NCBI GenBank assembly: GCA_036186865.1
Contig: AP025066.1
Span: forward strand, 19,106,052-19,170,051
DNA length: 64,000 nucleotides
Direction of reading: 5' to 3'
DNA from: Eustoma russellianum
Lineage: Eukaryota; Streptophyta; Magnoliopsida; Gentianales; Gentianaceae
Part shown: piece after piece, positions 47,963 through 59,634 of the stretch
Numbering within the stretch: position 1 is the stretch's first letter
How the letters are laid out: the number at the start of each line of letters is the position of its first letter
Translations under genes and position numbers: made by a program
The notes under the pieces: generated by a model
Told to the model about the DNA's origin: nothing
Database searches by the model: none
The model's input: only the letters and a program-made list of their open reading frames with translations

Positions 47963-48152
47963 AGTCGGAGGTCTCATTGGAATCAAACTCTTTACCATTT
48001 GAGATGGAGGTATTGTTTGTCTGTCTCTCACCTTTTTCAGACTATTTATCCCTTGAGATGAATGTATTGTTTGTCTGTCTCTCATCATTTTCAGACCATA
48101 GTGATAGCTCTTATTGTCATTAAAATGTATATGGTATGATTGTTGTTGTATA
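47963..48152 (+). mobile_element. SINE (Au/TS-like) with internal 53-bp duplication
   Basis: GTCGGAGGTCTCATTGG, then GAGATGGAGGTATTGTTTGT, CAGACCATAGTGATAGCTCT and a TTG tail. The middle block (TTGAGATG...CAGAC) is present twice in tandem. Confidence 0.65.
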
Positions 48153-49269
48153 TAGAACGAATATGGAAAATTGTTATTTCTATGCATTTCAGAATCATCT
48201 ATCTTAGCTTGCATATCTAAGTCTCCTTTGTTAAACAATACGATTTCTTTTAAAAGTAAACAAAATGAAAATAGATGCTTATCCTTTGGCACTTTCGTCA
48301 ATTTTCTCATGTTTACTCTCATAATTTTTCTCCTCCCTCTTTAGACATTCTACACAATCACATGAAAATAAAAAACAAAAACATCCTACCGTTGACACTC
48401 AGATAATAGATTACATTCAAACGTGTAGGTTTGGATCCTGACAACCATAGTATGGATGTTTAGGAATTGCTTTCAATTCCTTATACCAAAGCAGGTTTAG
48501 GTCTAGATGTGTTGTAGGCATCATGTTTTGTTTATCACAATTAAAAAGTGTCTGGACGATTTTGATTTTTATCTTTCAACAACGTTCATGATGCTAGAGA
48601 ATAAATGCTTTTGGAGTCAGAGTATGATCTTTTTGCACGAGAAAAAAAGAATAGAAGAGATGATGTAGTTTATTTTTTTTCTTTTCTGTCTTTCTAATCT
48701 TCGTGCATTACACTTGGGCTTTTATTTATACTTTTTTTAGTCTCACCATTCTCAGCCTTGTACCACTCTTTTCTTATTGATAAGCTCACAAAATCGAGTT
48801 CAGACACCAAGTAGGTAGTTGCAGAAATTCAAAGTGAGCTAATCTTTGGACCACGTTTCCAACTGATTTTTGAGCAAGTAAAGAATTGTTTATATGCATT
48901 CAAGAGAGAGAAACAAATAAGACTCAATGATTTCAAGAACCACATTAATACGTATAGGCTAATGCAAAGAAAACTAAAGTATTGTCCACAAATATCTTTT
49001 TTAACTGAACTAAAAAAAAATCAACTCCACTCCAAATCCTTTAATGCTTTTTCAAACGTCAAAATAACGATTTAGGACATTTTTAGGTTTTTTAAACTTT
49101 TGGACAAAATTGTATTTGTTTTGTTTGTTTTCTTTGTTGTTATGAAGAATTTATTGTTTCTTCAAGAACCAACAAAGGCTTAACATTTTGTTCACTGTTT
49201 TAAGTTTACTTAAACTATTTTTATAAAATTTAGAGACTTGAAGGAACCCTAGTCTTTTAAGTTTGAAAG
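48153..49269. other. unassigned sequence left of CopB
   Basis: No gene supported. It may include part of the 3' LTR of CopB, whose outer border I could not find. Confidence 0.35.
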
Positions 49270-50276
49270 TTTGAAGATGCAAGCCCTAAACCTTGAACGT
49301 TTGATGCAAACATCCAATGAAACTGAAATCACAAATCAATTATGCTCTAACAAAATCAACTAGATGTTCAAAGTGAAAATAAAATTGATTAAAAAACACG
49401 GGTAATACCAATCAAAGCCTCAAACTTTCTTAATGATGGCTGAACAAGACTCTTTGTTAGAAATATGGTAGAACCAAACAAGAAAATGACCACAACAAAA
49501 GCCGAGACGAGTTTCAAGATAACTATGTACTTAAAGCAATTTAGTCTCTACCAATGAGCAAAGTAGACTACAAGACTAATGCTTCTCAAGATATAACGTG
49601 TTACTCTCTTTAGTTTGCTCTCCTAGAGAGAGTTTGAACTTGCTATAGAAGTGATTGATAATGAAGGAGGAGAGATGGAAAAGACAAAATTGCTGAAATT
49701 CTCAAATTTTAGCAAAACTTGTTGTGTATATTGTAAAATACCAAGGCCTACTATACATAGGCATTGGGTTGTGTTAAAGACCCCTTTAGATACTCATTTC
49801 AGCAGTTTTTAATCCCTCCATGTCAGTTGTTTACCGTTCATAGGTAAAGAGAGATGATCTTGGACCAAAAGATGCAATTCAAAGTGAAGAGTTATGTCTG
49901 TTGGCACATTGAGTCAGACAGAAACTTTCATTTTTGCATTCTGCCAACATAGATCGATCGATGTATAGATCGATCGATGTATAGATCGATGTCACATCAA
50001 TTGATCGATGTGATCGATCTATGTTGGACATAAACTTTTAGCATTGCACTCACACCACATCGATCAATCGACATGATCGATCTATATCCAACAGAACACC
50101 AACTTTATTCCAGCTTTCACTTAGTTCGATCCAGCTTACGCATGGATCGATCCAAGTGACCTATTTCAAGTTCAAAGTGTTCATAATATCATTTCGAATT
50201 CCCAAACAACATTATACAAGTTTTATATAAGTTTGAAGCACATTTTTAAAGTACTTTAACATACTTTTCCAACAAT
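49270..50276 (-). repeat. 3' LTR of CopB (inner border set, outer border approximate)
   Basis: On the minus strand the sequence TGTTGGAAAAGTATG starts at 50276, right after CATGTGGCGAT, a mutated form of the usual GTGGGGGAT polypurine tract. A TATA-like TATGTATAGTAGG lies at about 49750. The LTR contains an array of GATCGATC motifs with a 16-bp inverted repeat. No second copy is present in the window, so the far end is a guess. Confidence 0.55.
49944..50165 (-). repeat. GATCGATC palindrome array in the CopB LTR
   Basis: CCAACATAGATCGATC (49944-49959) is the exact reverse complement of GATCGATCTATGTTGG (50012-50027), enclosing ATGTATAGATCGATCG repeats and an inner CACATC/GATGTG pair. A second group of diverged sites (ATCGATCAATCGACATG, ATGGATCGATCC) continues to 50165. 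Confidence 0.85.
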
Positions 50277-50844
50277 CGCCACATGATCCAAACTTATATA
50301 CAAACATTTTAGAACGTTAGCCAACTGACCTCTCCATTATCAATCGGAGATAATGACACATAACGGATACGATGACTTGTGGTCTTGAATCGTCGGTAGT
50401 ACAACTTGAGTTATATAAATGAAAGTAAGTTGAACTTCGTCTTGAATCTTACTCCACTATTATTTATATGAACAACAAGAAGACATATCATTATCTACTT
50501 CTTCAAGTTCGCGGCTTGGTACGATATCGGACATGCACCTATCTGGGGATTCATAAGCTCTCTAGAGAGTTTTCCAAGTTCTCACAGGAAGAGGCACCAC
50601 TTCCAAGCTTATATAGGTGGAATTCATCAAGTATACACTTCTCACACCACCACATAAAATGGCTATGAATTTCCATTAAGAGATTCTTGAAATCTCACCC
50701 TCAATTCTTTACAACGAGCACTATCATCAACAACACCTTAGGGAGGAATACTTTGATAGTGCAATATAGAACTCTTTCATGACTTGTTTTTATCACATTG
50801 AACCCCGTTTGTAGGATCTCTACTAATAGTGGGTTGGGTTCCCG
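50277..50844 (-). other. 3' untranslated part of CopB
   Basis: Between the pol stop and the polypurine-like tract; no coding potential seen. Confidence 0.5.
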
Positions 50845-52073
50845 TCATGAAGAATTCTCTACATATGGAATAAGTCTCATCCCCCTCGATGTTTGATAGA
50901 CTAACTTCTTATTTAGTCTTTTGGTTAAGGGGTTAGCAAGGTTAAACTTGGTTCTTACAAACTTCAAGTTTACCACGCCTGAACTTATCAACTCACGCAC
51001 AATATTGTGCCTTAAACGGATGTGCCGGGTCTTCCTATTATAAATCTTGTTCTTTGTACGTGCGATCGCAGCTTGAGAATCACAATGAATAGACACAGAA
51101 GGCATATGTTTAGACCATAAAAGAATATCAACAATTAAATTCCTTAACCACTCAGCTTCTGTGCTAGCAAGTTCTAACGCAATAAATCCAGACTCCATTG
51201 AAGATTTAGCACTACAAGTTTGTTTACATGATTTCCAAGAGATATCTCCACCACCCAATGTAAATACATATCCACTAGTGGAGTTTATCTCATCATTATT
51301 AGTGACCCAGTTAGCATCATAATAGCCTTCTAAGACAGCAGGTGAACCACTAAACACGACTCCTAAATTCATTGTTCCTTTAAGATATCTCAATAACCGT
51401 CTTAATACACACCAATGTTTATCATTAGGATTATGAGTATATCTTGCAAGTCTATTCACGACACATGCAATGTCGGGTCTAGTGCAATTCATTAAGTACA
51501 TTACACTACCATTATCCTAGCATATTCACATTGAGACACACTTTCAAATTTATTCTTCGTCAATGTCATATGTGAATCATAAGGGGAACTAACTGGTTTC
51601 ACATCATAACGATTAAAAGTTTTCAATATTTTCTCAACTTAGTGTTCTTGAGAAAGTAGATAACCCCCACATTTCTCCACTAACTTAAGTCCAAGAATCA
51701 AATCTGCCTTCCTCATATTTTTCATGTCAAAAACAGCAGACAGAAATGATTTTGTGTCATTTACAACATCTATGTTGGTACCAAATATTAACATCTCATC
51801 AACATAAAGACAAACAATGACACCATCATAATCAACAAATTTGCTATACACACAACGATCACTCTCATTTACTACATAACCATTTGAGACCATTGTGTTG
51901 TCAAATTTTTCGTGCCATTATTTAGGTGCTTGCTTAAGACCATACAATGATTTCTTAAGTCTACACTTTATGTTCTTGGACTCTAACTATCATACCCTTC
52001 GGTTGTTTCATGTATATCTTTTCTTCTAAATCTCCATTTATAAACGCTGTTTTTACATCCATTTGATGAATAA
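50845..52073 (-). pseudogene. CopB pol, C-terminal part (RT second half, RNase H)
   Basis: Starts at the E3 insertion point with IHQMDVKTAFINGDLEEKIYMKQPKG (RT), followed by a shift, then VCLYVDEMLIFGT (RT catalytic box), KADLILGLKL, LMNCTRPDIACVVNRLARYTHNP, YYDANWVTNNDEINSTSGYVF (RNase H), STEAEWLRN, HCDSQAAIARTKN and RHNIVRELI, ending at 50845. YVDE replaces the usual YVDD (GAT GAG), which would remove a metal-binding Asp. ANW replaces ADW in RNase H, also a catalytic change. Frames break near 51960, 51900 and 51505. Confidence 0.88.
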
Positions 52074-52308
52074 TGTTACACCCCGCACCCTCCGTAAAAT
52101 AAATAAAAGATAAAAAAAATTGAATGAGATTAATGGCGGTCAACGGTAATGAATAACGAATTAAATAATAGGATTAATGGGAATTAATTGAGGATTTTAA
52201 TTATTGGAAATGATAAGGATTTAATTTTTGAATTAAATATTAGGAGATTATCTTTTAAGATAAATAAGATAATAGATATAATTTAGAAACTCCAAACTTT
52301 TCCCTTCC

Positions 52309-52338
52309 CTTATAAAAACTGACAGAACGTCAGTTTTT
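52309..52338 (+). promoter_or_regulatory. TATA box with stem-loop, 5' LTR of E3
   Basis: CCTTATAAAAACTGAC is followed by AGAAC and GTCAGTTTTT: a TATA box overlapping a 10-bp perfect stem (52314-52323 / 52329-52338). The 3' LTR has the same at 58187-58214 with loop AAAAC. E2 carries the corresponding motif. Start of transcription expected near 52340. Confidence 0.6.
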
Positions 52339-52874
52339 CTCTCTTACGCAGAGAGAAACCGCCGCCCCTTCAGTCCTGGACGACTCCTTCGCACCTTTGC
52401 AACCCTAGAGAAGAATCTCTCAAGAACCTCGATCCAATCCTCTTCCGTTCCTCATTTCTCCTTCGAGTAATCAAAGGCAAGTAATCATCTTATAAGTTCC
52501 TACGTTTTGTGAAAGAGAAAAGGCCTACTTTTGATATTAAATGGATCACCATGCATTAGTTTCTTTTTGTGATTATTTTTATATGATCTATGTGATTTGG
52601 TGTCGATGATTTAGCCATTATATGTTGAAATCTTGTTTGATGTTTGTTGTTTACGTGTGATCATGTAAATCCCCATCCCTTGAATCCCACTTGGTTGATA
52701 ATGGTGGTTGAAGGGAGGGAAGAATGGAAGATTGGGTTTTTTGGGTTGATTTGTTGAAAGATTCGAGTTTTAGGATTGAATTGTTGACGTGCGTATGAAG
52801 GAAGTTGGAAAACGATTGGGTTGTAGATCTGCAGTTTCTGCAGAAATCGCAGGATAAAGATTCTGAAAAATTAT

Positions 52875-53210
52875 GACGTCGATCGATCGACGTATAGCAG
52901 GTGAGAGATCGACGTGCCTCAGATGCACGTCGATCGATCGACGTGGAAGGAGTGAGAGATCGACGTGTAGTAAATGAGGGTATGACGTGAGAGTATGACG
53001 TGTAGTAAGTGAGGGTATGACGTGAGGGTATGACGTGAGGGTATGACGTGTAGTAAGTGAGGGTATGACGTGAGGGGATGACGTGCCTCAGAAGGACGTA
53101 GATCGATCGACGTAGATTGAGTGAGAGTTCGACGTCCCTCAGATGGACGTCGATCGATCGACGTCAGGGTATGACGTACGTCGATCGATCGACGTCAGGG
53201 TATGACGTCA
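52875..53210 (+). repeat. palindrome array with GTATGACGT repeats, 5' LTR of E3
   Basis: Perfect palindromes such as GACGTCGATCGATCGACGTC (53147 region) alternate with single half-sites GAGAGATCGACGTG and with short GAGGGTATGACGTG units. ORF-like readings across it are by-products of the repeat. Confidence 0.88.
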
Positions 53211-53687
53211 ACCAGTTTTGTGGGAAAGTAAGGGAAGAAAGAGGGAAGCTAGGGGATCCTTTGGGTGACCTTAGGGACTTCTTAGGACCTGATTATGACT
53301 AGTCTAAGTCTTGGGAACATGACTTAAGATGGTGAATCAAGTTTGGAGAATTTGAAGGGTATTCGAATCGGAGTTCAACGTGGATGACTTAGGAGGGTTA
53401 AGAAATGAACGTACGAGGTTTTATAGAGTTCAATGAAGGAAGGTAGGGGTTCTCCCATTGGTTTGTGAATTTTAGAATCTAGGCTAAGTGTTGACGATCT
53501 AGTTGAAGCTTAAGTGTTGATGTGTAAGCTAGAGAATTCTTGAGTGTTACTTGTACGTGCGCATGTGAATATGAACTGTATATGTGAACGAGAAATGTGA
53601 TTGAAATGAGGAGTCTTGCATCATGGCACGTGCATTGCATATGGTTTTGAAAAAGAGATGTGCTTCGGTACATATTTGCGAAGGTGA

Positions 53688-53966
53688 CCTGTAATGTAAA
53701 TCGGGATGGAAATATAAGCCGGGACGCATTACAGGGCACAAAAGGCTGTAACGTAAACCGGGATGGAAATATAAGCCGGGGCGCGTTACAGGGTATAAAG
53801 TCCTCTGCAATGTTAATCGGGATGTAAATATAAGCCGAGGTGCATTGCAGAGTTTTACGAGATCTGTGATGTAAATCGGGATGGAAATATAAGCCGAGGC
53901 GCATCACAGAGCATACGAGCCTGTAACGTAAACCGGGATGGAAATATAAGCCGGGGCGCGTTACAG
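53688..53966 (+). repeat. five-hairpin covarying array, 5' LTR of E3
   Basis: Hairpins at 53688-53735, 53746-53791, 53803-53852, 53863-53910 and 53921-53966 around a constant GGATGGAAATATAAGCC. Stems in order: CTGTAATG/CATTACAG, CTGTAACG/CGTTACAG, CTCTGCAATG/CATTGCAGAG, TCTGTGATG/CATCACAGA, CTGTAACG/CGTTACAG. Inner stems are CCGG/CCGG or TCGG/CCGA (TCGG/CCGG with a G-T pair in the first). The array lies about 1.35 kb downstream of the TATA box, in the presumed RNA leader. Confidence 0.88.
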
Positions 53967-54651
53967 GGTAACGAGTTACGAGACCGGACATTGTGACATG
54001 CATTGCACTGATTTAAAAGGAAATGGCTCATGCATTTGTGATTGTGTAGTGTAGTGCATATTTTGACATGCATCACGAGAGTCGTTGTGGTATGGATGTG
54101 CGTGGTAATTGATTGTCAGTGAATGGTTAATTGCGTTCGAATTGCTATACTTGCTGTTGCGTGGTTCGTTTACTTATTTTGAAGTTTTACAAGACATGTG
54201 CCCCACAATTCCCTTGAATTATCTATTACTCATGTCTTGCCATGTGTTGATCCCGTATGTCTTATAAGCGGGTTACTTGCTAGCATTTTCGCTAAGGGTA
54301 CTGCCTTTGTGATTGCAGATGAGCCTAGCTACGACATGATATTCATAGAAGACGATGGCGAGTGGGCTGAATGGGATATATAGAGACATGTTGGGAGCTA
54401 GTTGAGACAGTTGTTATTAATTCCAGTTCTTTTATACACTTGAGGATTAGTTTGTTATTTTCTTTGAGATTTTATTATCATTTGAGGTATGGAATTGATG
54501 GTGGAGATTCATTAGATACATGTTTCCGCACTTATTTCTCTTATGTCATCGATGATGTGTATTCGAGAGATGAGACATCTTGTAGTGTTCTCAGTAAGCT
54601 ACGACGGGTGCACCGGTTTGGATTCCGCTGTCCGGGCCGGGGCGCTACAGG

Positions 54652-54664
54652 TGGTATCAGAGCC
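54652..54664 (+). other. primer binding site of E3
   Basis: TGGTATCAGAGCC two bases after the 5' LTR. Confidence 0.9.
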
Positions 54665-54929
54665 TAGGCTTCAGATCTACCTCGGAGACCTAGGTTATAT
54701 CACGTAGAGTCCTAAGTTATGATTCTTACCCTAAGTTGATCTTTAGGTCTAAGTATGTGATCCTATATGTAAGTTTGATCTGGATGGGTGTGTGCGAGCG
54801 CGATAAAAGTTAATCAATAAACGTTACTCTATTTAGGGTACAAATCCTACCTTGTACAACGCATATGGGCTTTCAGTACTTATATTTTTGGAATTGCTGA
54901 ATGCTAATAAGCGTTGATTTTGCAGAAAA

Positions 54930-55100
54930 ATGCCTCTCAGAGGAGATAACCAAGGAAATGGTGGCAATGGGGACGAGAACCCTCCACCACCACCACCAGT
55001 GTTAGTACCCCAGGCACTGATAGACGCTATCACAGTGATAGCGCAAAGTGTTGCTCAACAGCAGCAGCAACCCCCCTACTCTACCACCGCCTCGGCGTGA
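54930..55100 (+). pseudogene. gag remnant of E3
   Basis: MPLRGDNQGNGGNGDENPPPPPP and PQALIDAITVIAQSVAQQQQQ match the Gag N-terminus of E2, then the frame shifts and stops at 55100. In the next frame RDIRYYTKEM and MHVPTFEGTT follow, after which homology ends (about 55160). Only about 75 of 361 Gag residues are represented. It begins just after TTTTGCAG, as in E2, so a leader intron acceptor is possible. Confidence 0.85.
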
Positions 55101-55160
55101 CATAAGGTATTACACTAAGGAGATGTGAAGGATGCATGTCCCAACCTTTGAGGGAACCAC

Positions 55161-57932
55161 TCTGAGGATGCGGCTCCACCGCACTCCGTGCTTCTCCAGG
55201 CCCTGATGTTAGAAAATAACTTACGATTTTGCCCCTAAGACACAACCTTAGACCTAAGTGATGATTTGAACTTAAGGCGATGATCATGAACATAGGCAAT
55301 GACCCCAGTTATAAGCGATGATTCTGAACATAAGTCATGATTTTAGACGTAAGTAATGATATTGATTACGAGTTGACTTTAGACATAAGTATGGAATTAG
55401 TAATAGGTGTTGATTATGTACTAATTATGATTGGGAGATAAAACGCGATCTTAGAGGTAAGAAGGGTGATGCTAGGAACGATCCTAAAGATAAGATAGGA
55501 TCCTAAACTATTGAGGGCCAACGGTTTTGGAGACACATATATCTAAGATACCCCATGCACTTCTCCCTTATGTAAGGTTGATCACAACTCTCTAAGTCGT
55601 GATCTTAGCAACCCTAGTTGAACATTATATAATTGATTCGAATGAATCATGATGTTAATCAGAACATTCTAGTACAAACCTTAGATCAATATTACCGGGT
55701 CAGGCAGTAACTCGGGCTACCTTACCATAATTGCAACATAGTACTTGACGCCACTAGGGTAAATTAGAGAAGATCCATATTCTTACCTGGACGGTAATAC
55801 CATAGTAGACTTAGGACTAAGTTGGGACCATAGCTACTAAGAAATGAATAGTAATAGTGGAGTAAATACTAAGGGATGATTTATAGTAGCATGATAGAAA
55901 TTAAGCAACAATTTATAAGCATTATGATCAGTAGAGTTAGTGAAAGATACTGTCAACGGAGTTTATAGTTTACAATTAAGATGCTAATTTTAGAATTACC
56001 AAAATAGGCCGATCATATTAGTCTTATTAGCGATATTGATCGGCAGTGACATACGAAAACCTACTATAGTATACACCTTGGAACGATAAAGTGTCACAAA
56101 ATCTTTAGTTAAATGATGAACCCCTAGAAACATAGAGTTACTTGGCTTGAGTCGAGTAGGCTTGAAGTTGCAAGGAAGCAAGCTTGAACAAGTAATAATT
56201 ACTGTTCAGGTGAGACTAACTGAATTAGAATTAGCGGTTAAAAATAACCCAGTAAGAAGTGCGATGGATTAGTGTGGCGCACGGAAGTACGGTAAATGAG
56301 AATACCTTAAGACGAATAATATTGAGTTGCCATGCTAGGATTGGAGTGTCTCAGCTAAAGATGTTATCATGATTAGACGAACATTAGACCTATAAGATAC
56401 GGTACTTAGAAAGATTTATTCCTGACCGTAAGTGTGGATTATAGAAATTATACGAAGTATGGATAAATATGTTTCAAGCGGTTAAATATTTATACATGAG
56501 CATGTACACCAAGATATACCCTATATTTCAAAGATTTTGCAATTTTTCTAAGCATTTTAACTAGTTTGCTTATTTATAGTCTGCTACCTTAACCATGTTA
56601 TATCTTCTTCCGTATTCGTATTCCAACCTGATGGAATTTCAACTATTATTGACAAGCTCTAAAAAATAGATACATTTTAAAATGTTGATGATTTGAAAAA
56701 CAATATGTCTATATATTTCTGATATTATTTCACAAATTTTCGTTTAACTATGTTTATTTTGTTAAAATAATGTGAGTTGTTGACTATTGATATCGCAAGC
56801 ATTTTATTCTTGGAATTATCACCCGCTTGCTACGAAGTCACCTAATATTTTGCGAGACAAGAAGTAGTTGCGAAAGTACATTCTTTTTGAAAGAGATATA
56901 CCACTTCCAAATTATTATATAAAACTTGATGCCGTTGAGTTTCAAATGGTTTTAGGGAGGTTTTACCTGTAACACTTTTGTAAGTAGATCATACCCACAT
57001 TCTTTTCTTCCTTGTTTGAGTCATTCTTGCGAACAAGTTAGCCATTCTTTTATAAGAGATCACGCGAAACAACATCTGCGAAAACGATTTTATAATACTT
57101 TAGCTCTCATGTTTAAAAAAAAGAGGAAAGAAGCACGTCCATACATATAATTCTTATACCAGGCTTATGATGGTATCCCTGAGAAATTAAGAGCATGATC
57201 ATAGAGCTAGATGGTAAGTATATAAGAACTGTTTTTGAAGACTTAGTTGTGTTAGGAAGGGGTAACGGTTACCATCCTGGCATACGCAAGGACGTTAGTA
57301 TGGGGAGTATCTAAGTGATAAACCATATGTGATAAGTTATAAATCAGGGATTGTAGATTGCAATAAGTTGGGTGATACACGTCAAGTGGTGTAAGTGGAA
57401 GATTATAAGCACTCATTATCAAGGACTAAGTAAGGATTGGATCACATAAGGACTAAAGCATCTTGAGAGATGTTAGTATTGACTAAATTAAATCGTACTA
57501 AAGTACCACGTGTTTCGAAAAATATATATGGCTTCAGGGAAGAGTCTTGTGCGCAGGGCGTAAGTTAAAGATTGTGCTACCCCTAAGAACTGATTTTAGA
57601 GGGTTGGTCAGGATGCCAAATATAAGTACGATATAGACTGACGATTAAGTCATGAAGCGAGAATATTGGCGGTACCCTTAAGGCCGATTCGAGAACTATA
57701 GAAGGAATAGGATATGATCTATTAGGCGGAGGACAATGGATTTACAAATTACATTATATGCATACACACGGAATGGTTTGAGGACTTAGTCGTGTATCAA
57801 GGAAGTAAACATGGAAATATCTCAGAATACGAAGGGATACTCAGTTCGGTCATTATCTAGATAAATGAATTGTATAGGGCTATACTAAGTTATTCAATGC
57901 GTAGCACACAAGTTTCGAGGACGAAACTTTTT
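55161..57932 (+). other. internal non-coding region of E3
   Basis: No pol motif is visible in any frame. The first 200 bp have repeated GAT-TTAGACCTAAG-type short motifs. AGTTTCGAGGACGAAACT at 57910-57927 is a perfect stem-loop identical to that of E2. Confidence 0.7.
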
Positions 57933-57947
57933 GTAAGGGGGGTGGAA
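57933..57947 (+). other. polypurine tract of E3
   Basis: GTAAGGGGGGTGGAA immediately before the 3' LTR, the same sequence as in E2. Confidence 0.9.
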
Positions 57948-58186
57948 TGTTACGCCCCGCACCCTCCGTAAAAAAAATAAAAGATAAAAAGAAATTGAAT
58001 GAGATTCATGGCGGTCAACGGTAATGAATAACGAATTAAATAATAGGATTAATGGGAATTAATTGAGGATTTTAATTATTGGAATTGATCAGGATTTAAT
58101 TTTTGAATTAAATTATTAGGAGATTATCCTTTAAGATAAATAAGATAATAGATATAATTTAGAAACTCCAAAATTTCCCCTTCCCT

Positions 58187-58214
58187 TATAAAAACTGACA
58201 AAACGTCAGTTTTT
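58187..58214 (+). promoter_or_regulatory. TATA box with stem-loop, 3' LTR of E3
   Basis: TATAAAAACTGAC, loop AAAAC, GTCAGTTTTT; the stem is identical to that of the 5' LTR while the loop differs by one base. Confidence 0.55.
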
Positions 58215-58811
58215 CTCTCTTACGCAGAGAGAAACCGCCGCCCCTTCAGTCCTGGACGACTCCTTCGCACCTTTGCAACCCTAGAGAAGAATCTATCAAG
58301 AACCTCGATCCAATCCTCTTCCGTTCCTCATTTCTCCTTCGAGTAATCAAAGGCAAGTAATCATCTTATAAGTTCCTACGTTTTGTGAAAGAGAAAAGGC
58401 CTACTTTTGATATTAAATGGATCACCATGCAGTAGTTTCTTTTCGTGATTATTTGTACATGATCTATGTGATTTGGTGTCGATGATTTGGCCATTATATG
58501 TTGAAATCTTGTTTGATGTTCGTTGTTTACGTGTGATCATGTAAATCCCCATCCCTTGAATCCCACTTGGTTGATAATGGTGGTTGAAGGGAGGGAAGAA
58601 TGGAAGATTGGTTTTTTGGGTTGATTTGTTGAAAGATTCGAGTTTTAGGATTGAATCGTTGACGTGCGTATGAAGGATCTTGTTTAAGGGGATTAAGAAT
58701 GGATTGAGAGGGAAGATTAGGTTTGGATTGATGGAAAGGAAGTTGGAAAACGATTGGGTTGTAGATCTGCAGTTTCTGCAGAAATCGCAGGATGAAGATT
58801 CTGAAAAATTA

Positions 58812-59157
58812 TGACGTAGATCGATCGACGTATAGCAGGTGAGAGATCGACGTGCCTCAGATGCACGTCGATCGATCGACGTGGAAGGAGTGAGAGATCG
58901 ACGTGTAGTAAGTGAGGGTATGACGTGAGAGTATGACGTGTAGTAAGTGAGGGTATGACGTGTAGTAAGTGAGGGTATGACGTGAGGGTTTGACGTGTAG
59001 TAAGTGAGGGTATGACGTGAGGGGATGATGTGCCTCAGAAGGACGTAGATCGATCGACGTAGATTGAGTGAGAGTTCGACGTCCCTCAGATGGACGTCGA
59101 TCGATCGACGTCAGGGTATGACGTACGTCGATCGATCGACGTCAGGGTATGACGTCA
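58812..59157 (+). repeat. palindrome array with GTATGACGT repeats, 3' LTR of E3
   Basis: Same organisation as 52875-53210, with a slightly different number and order of the GTAGTAAGTGAGGGTATGAC units between the palindromes. Confidence 0.88.
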
Positions 59158-59634
59158 ACCAGTTTTGTGGGAAAGTAAGGGAAGAAAGAGGGAAGCTAGG
59201 GGATCCTTTGGGTGACCTTAGGGACTTCTTAGGACCTGATTATGACTAGTCTAAGTCTTGGGAACATGACTTAAGATGGTGAATCAAGTTTGGAGAATTT
59301 GAAGGGTATTCGAATCGGAGTTCAACGTGGATGACTTAGGAGGGTTAAGAAATGAACGTACGAGGTTTTATAGAGTTCAATGAAGGAAGGTAGGGGTTCT
59401 CCCATTGGTTTGTGAATTTTAGAATCTAGGCTAAGTGTTGACGATCTAGTTGAAGCTTAAGCGTTGATGTGTAAGCTAGAGAACTCTTGAGTGTTAGTTG
59501 TACGTGCGCATGTGAATATGAACCGTATATGTGAACGAGAAATGTGATTGAAATGAGGAGTCTTGCATCATGGCACCTGCATTGCATATAGTTTTGAAAA
59601 AGAGATGTGCTTCGGTACATATTTGCGAAGGTGA

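Larger units (their letters stand above)
52074..54649 (+). repeat. 5' LTR of E3
   Basis: TGTTACACCCCGC to GGGGCGCTACA, 2576 bp. It lacks about 63 bp present in the 3' LTR (58676-58745), a deletion bordered by AAGGA. Confidence 0.93.

Noticed and set aside
53479..54003. A 174-codon minus-strand frame with repeated RPGLYFHP, also at 59426-59950
   Set aside because: It is the antisense reading of the five-hairpin array; periodic because the repeat is periodic.
55081..55299. Frame overlapping the break in E3 gag
   Set aside because: Antisense of the gag remnant and following non-coding DNA; no support.
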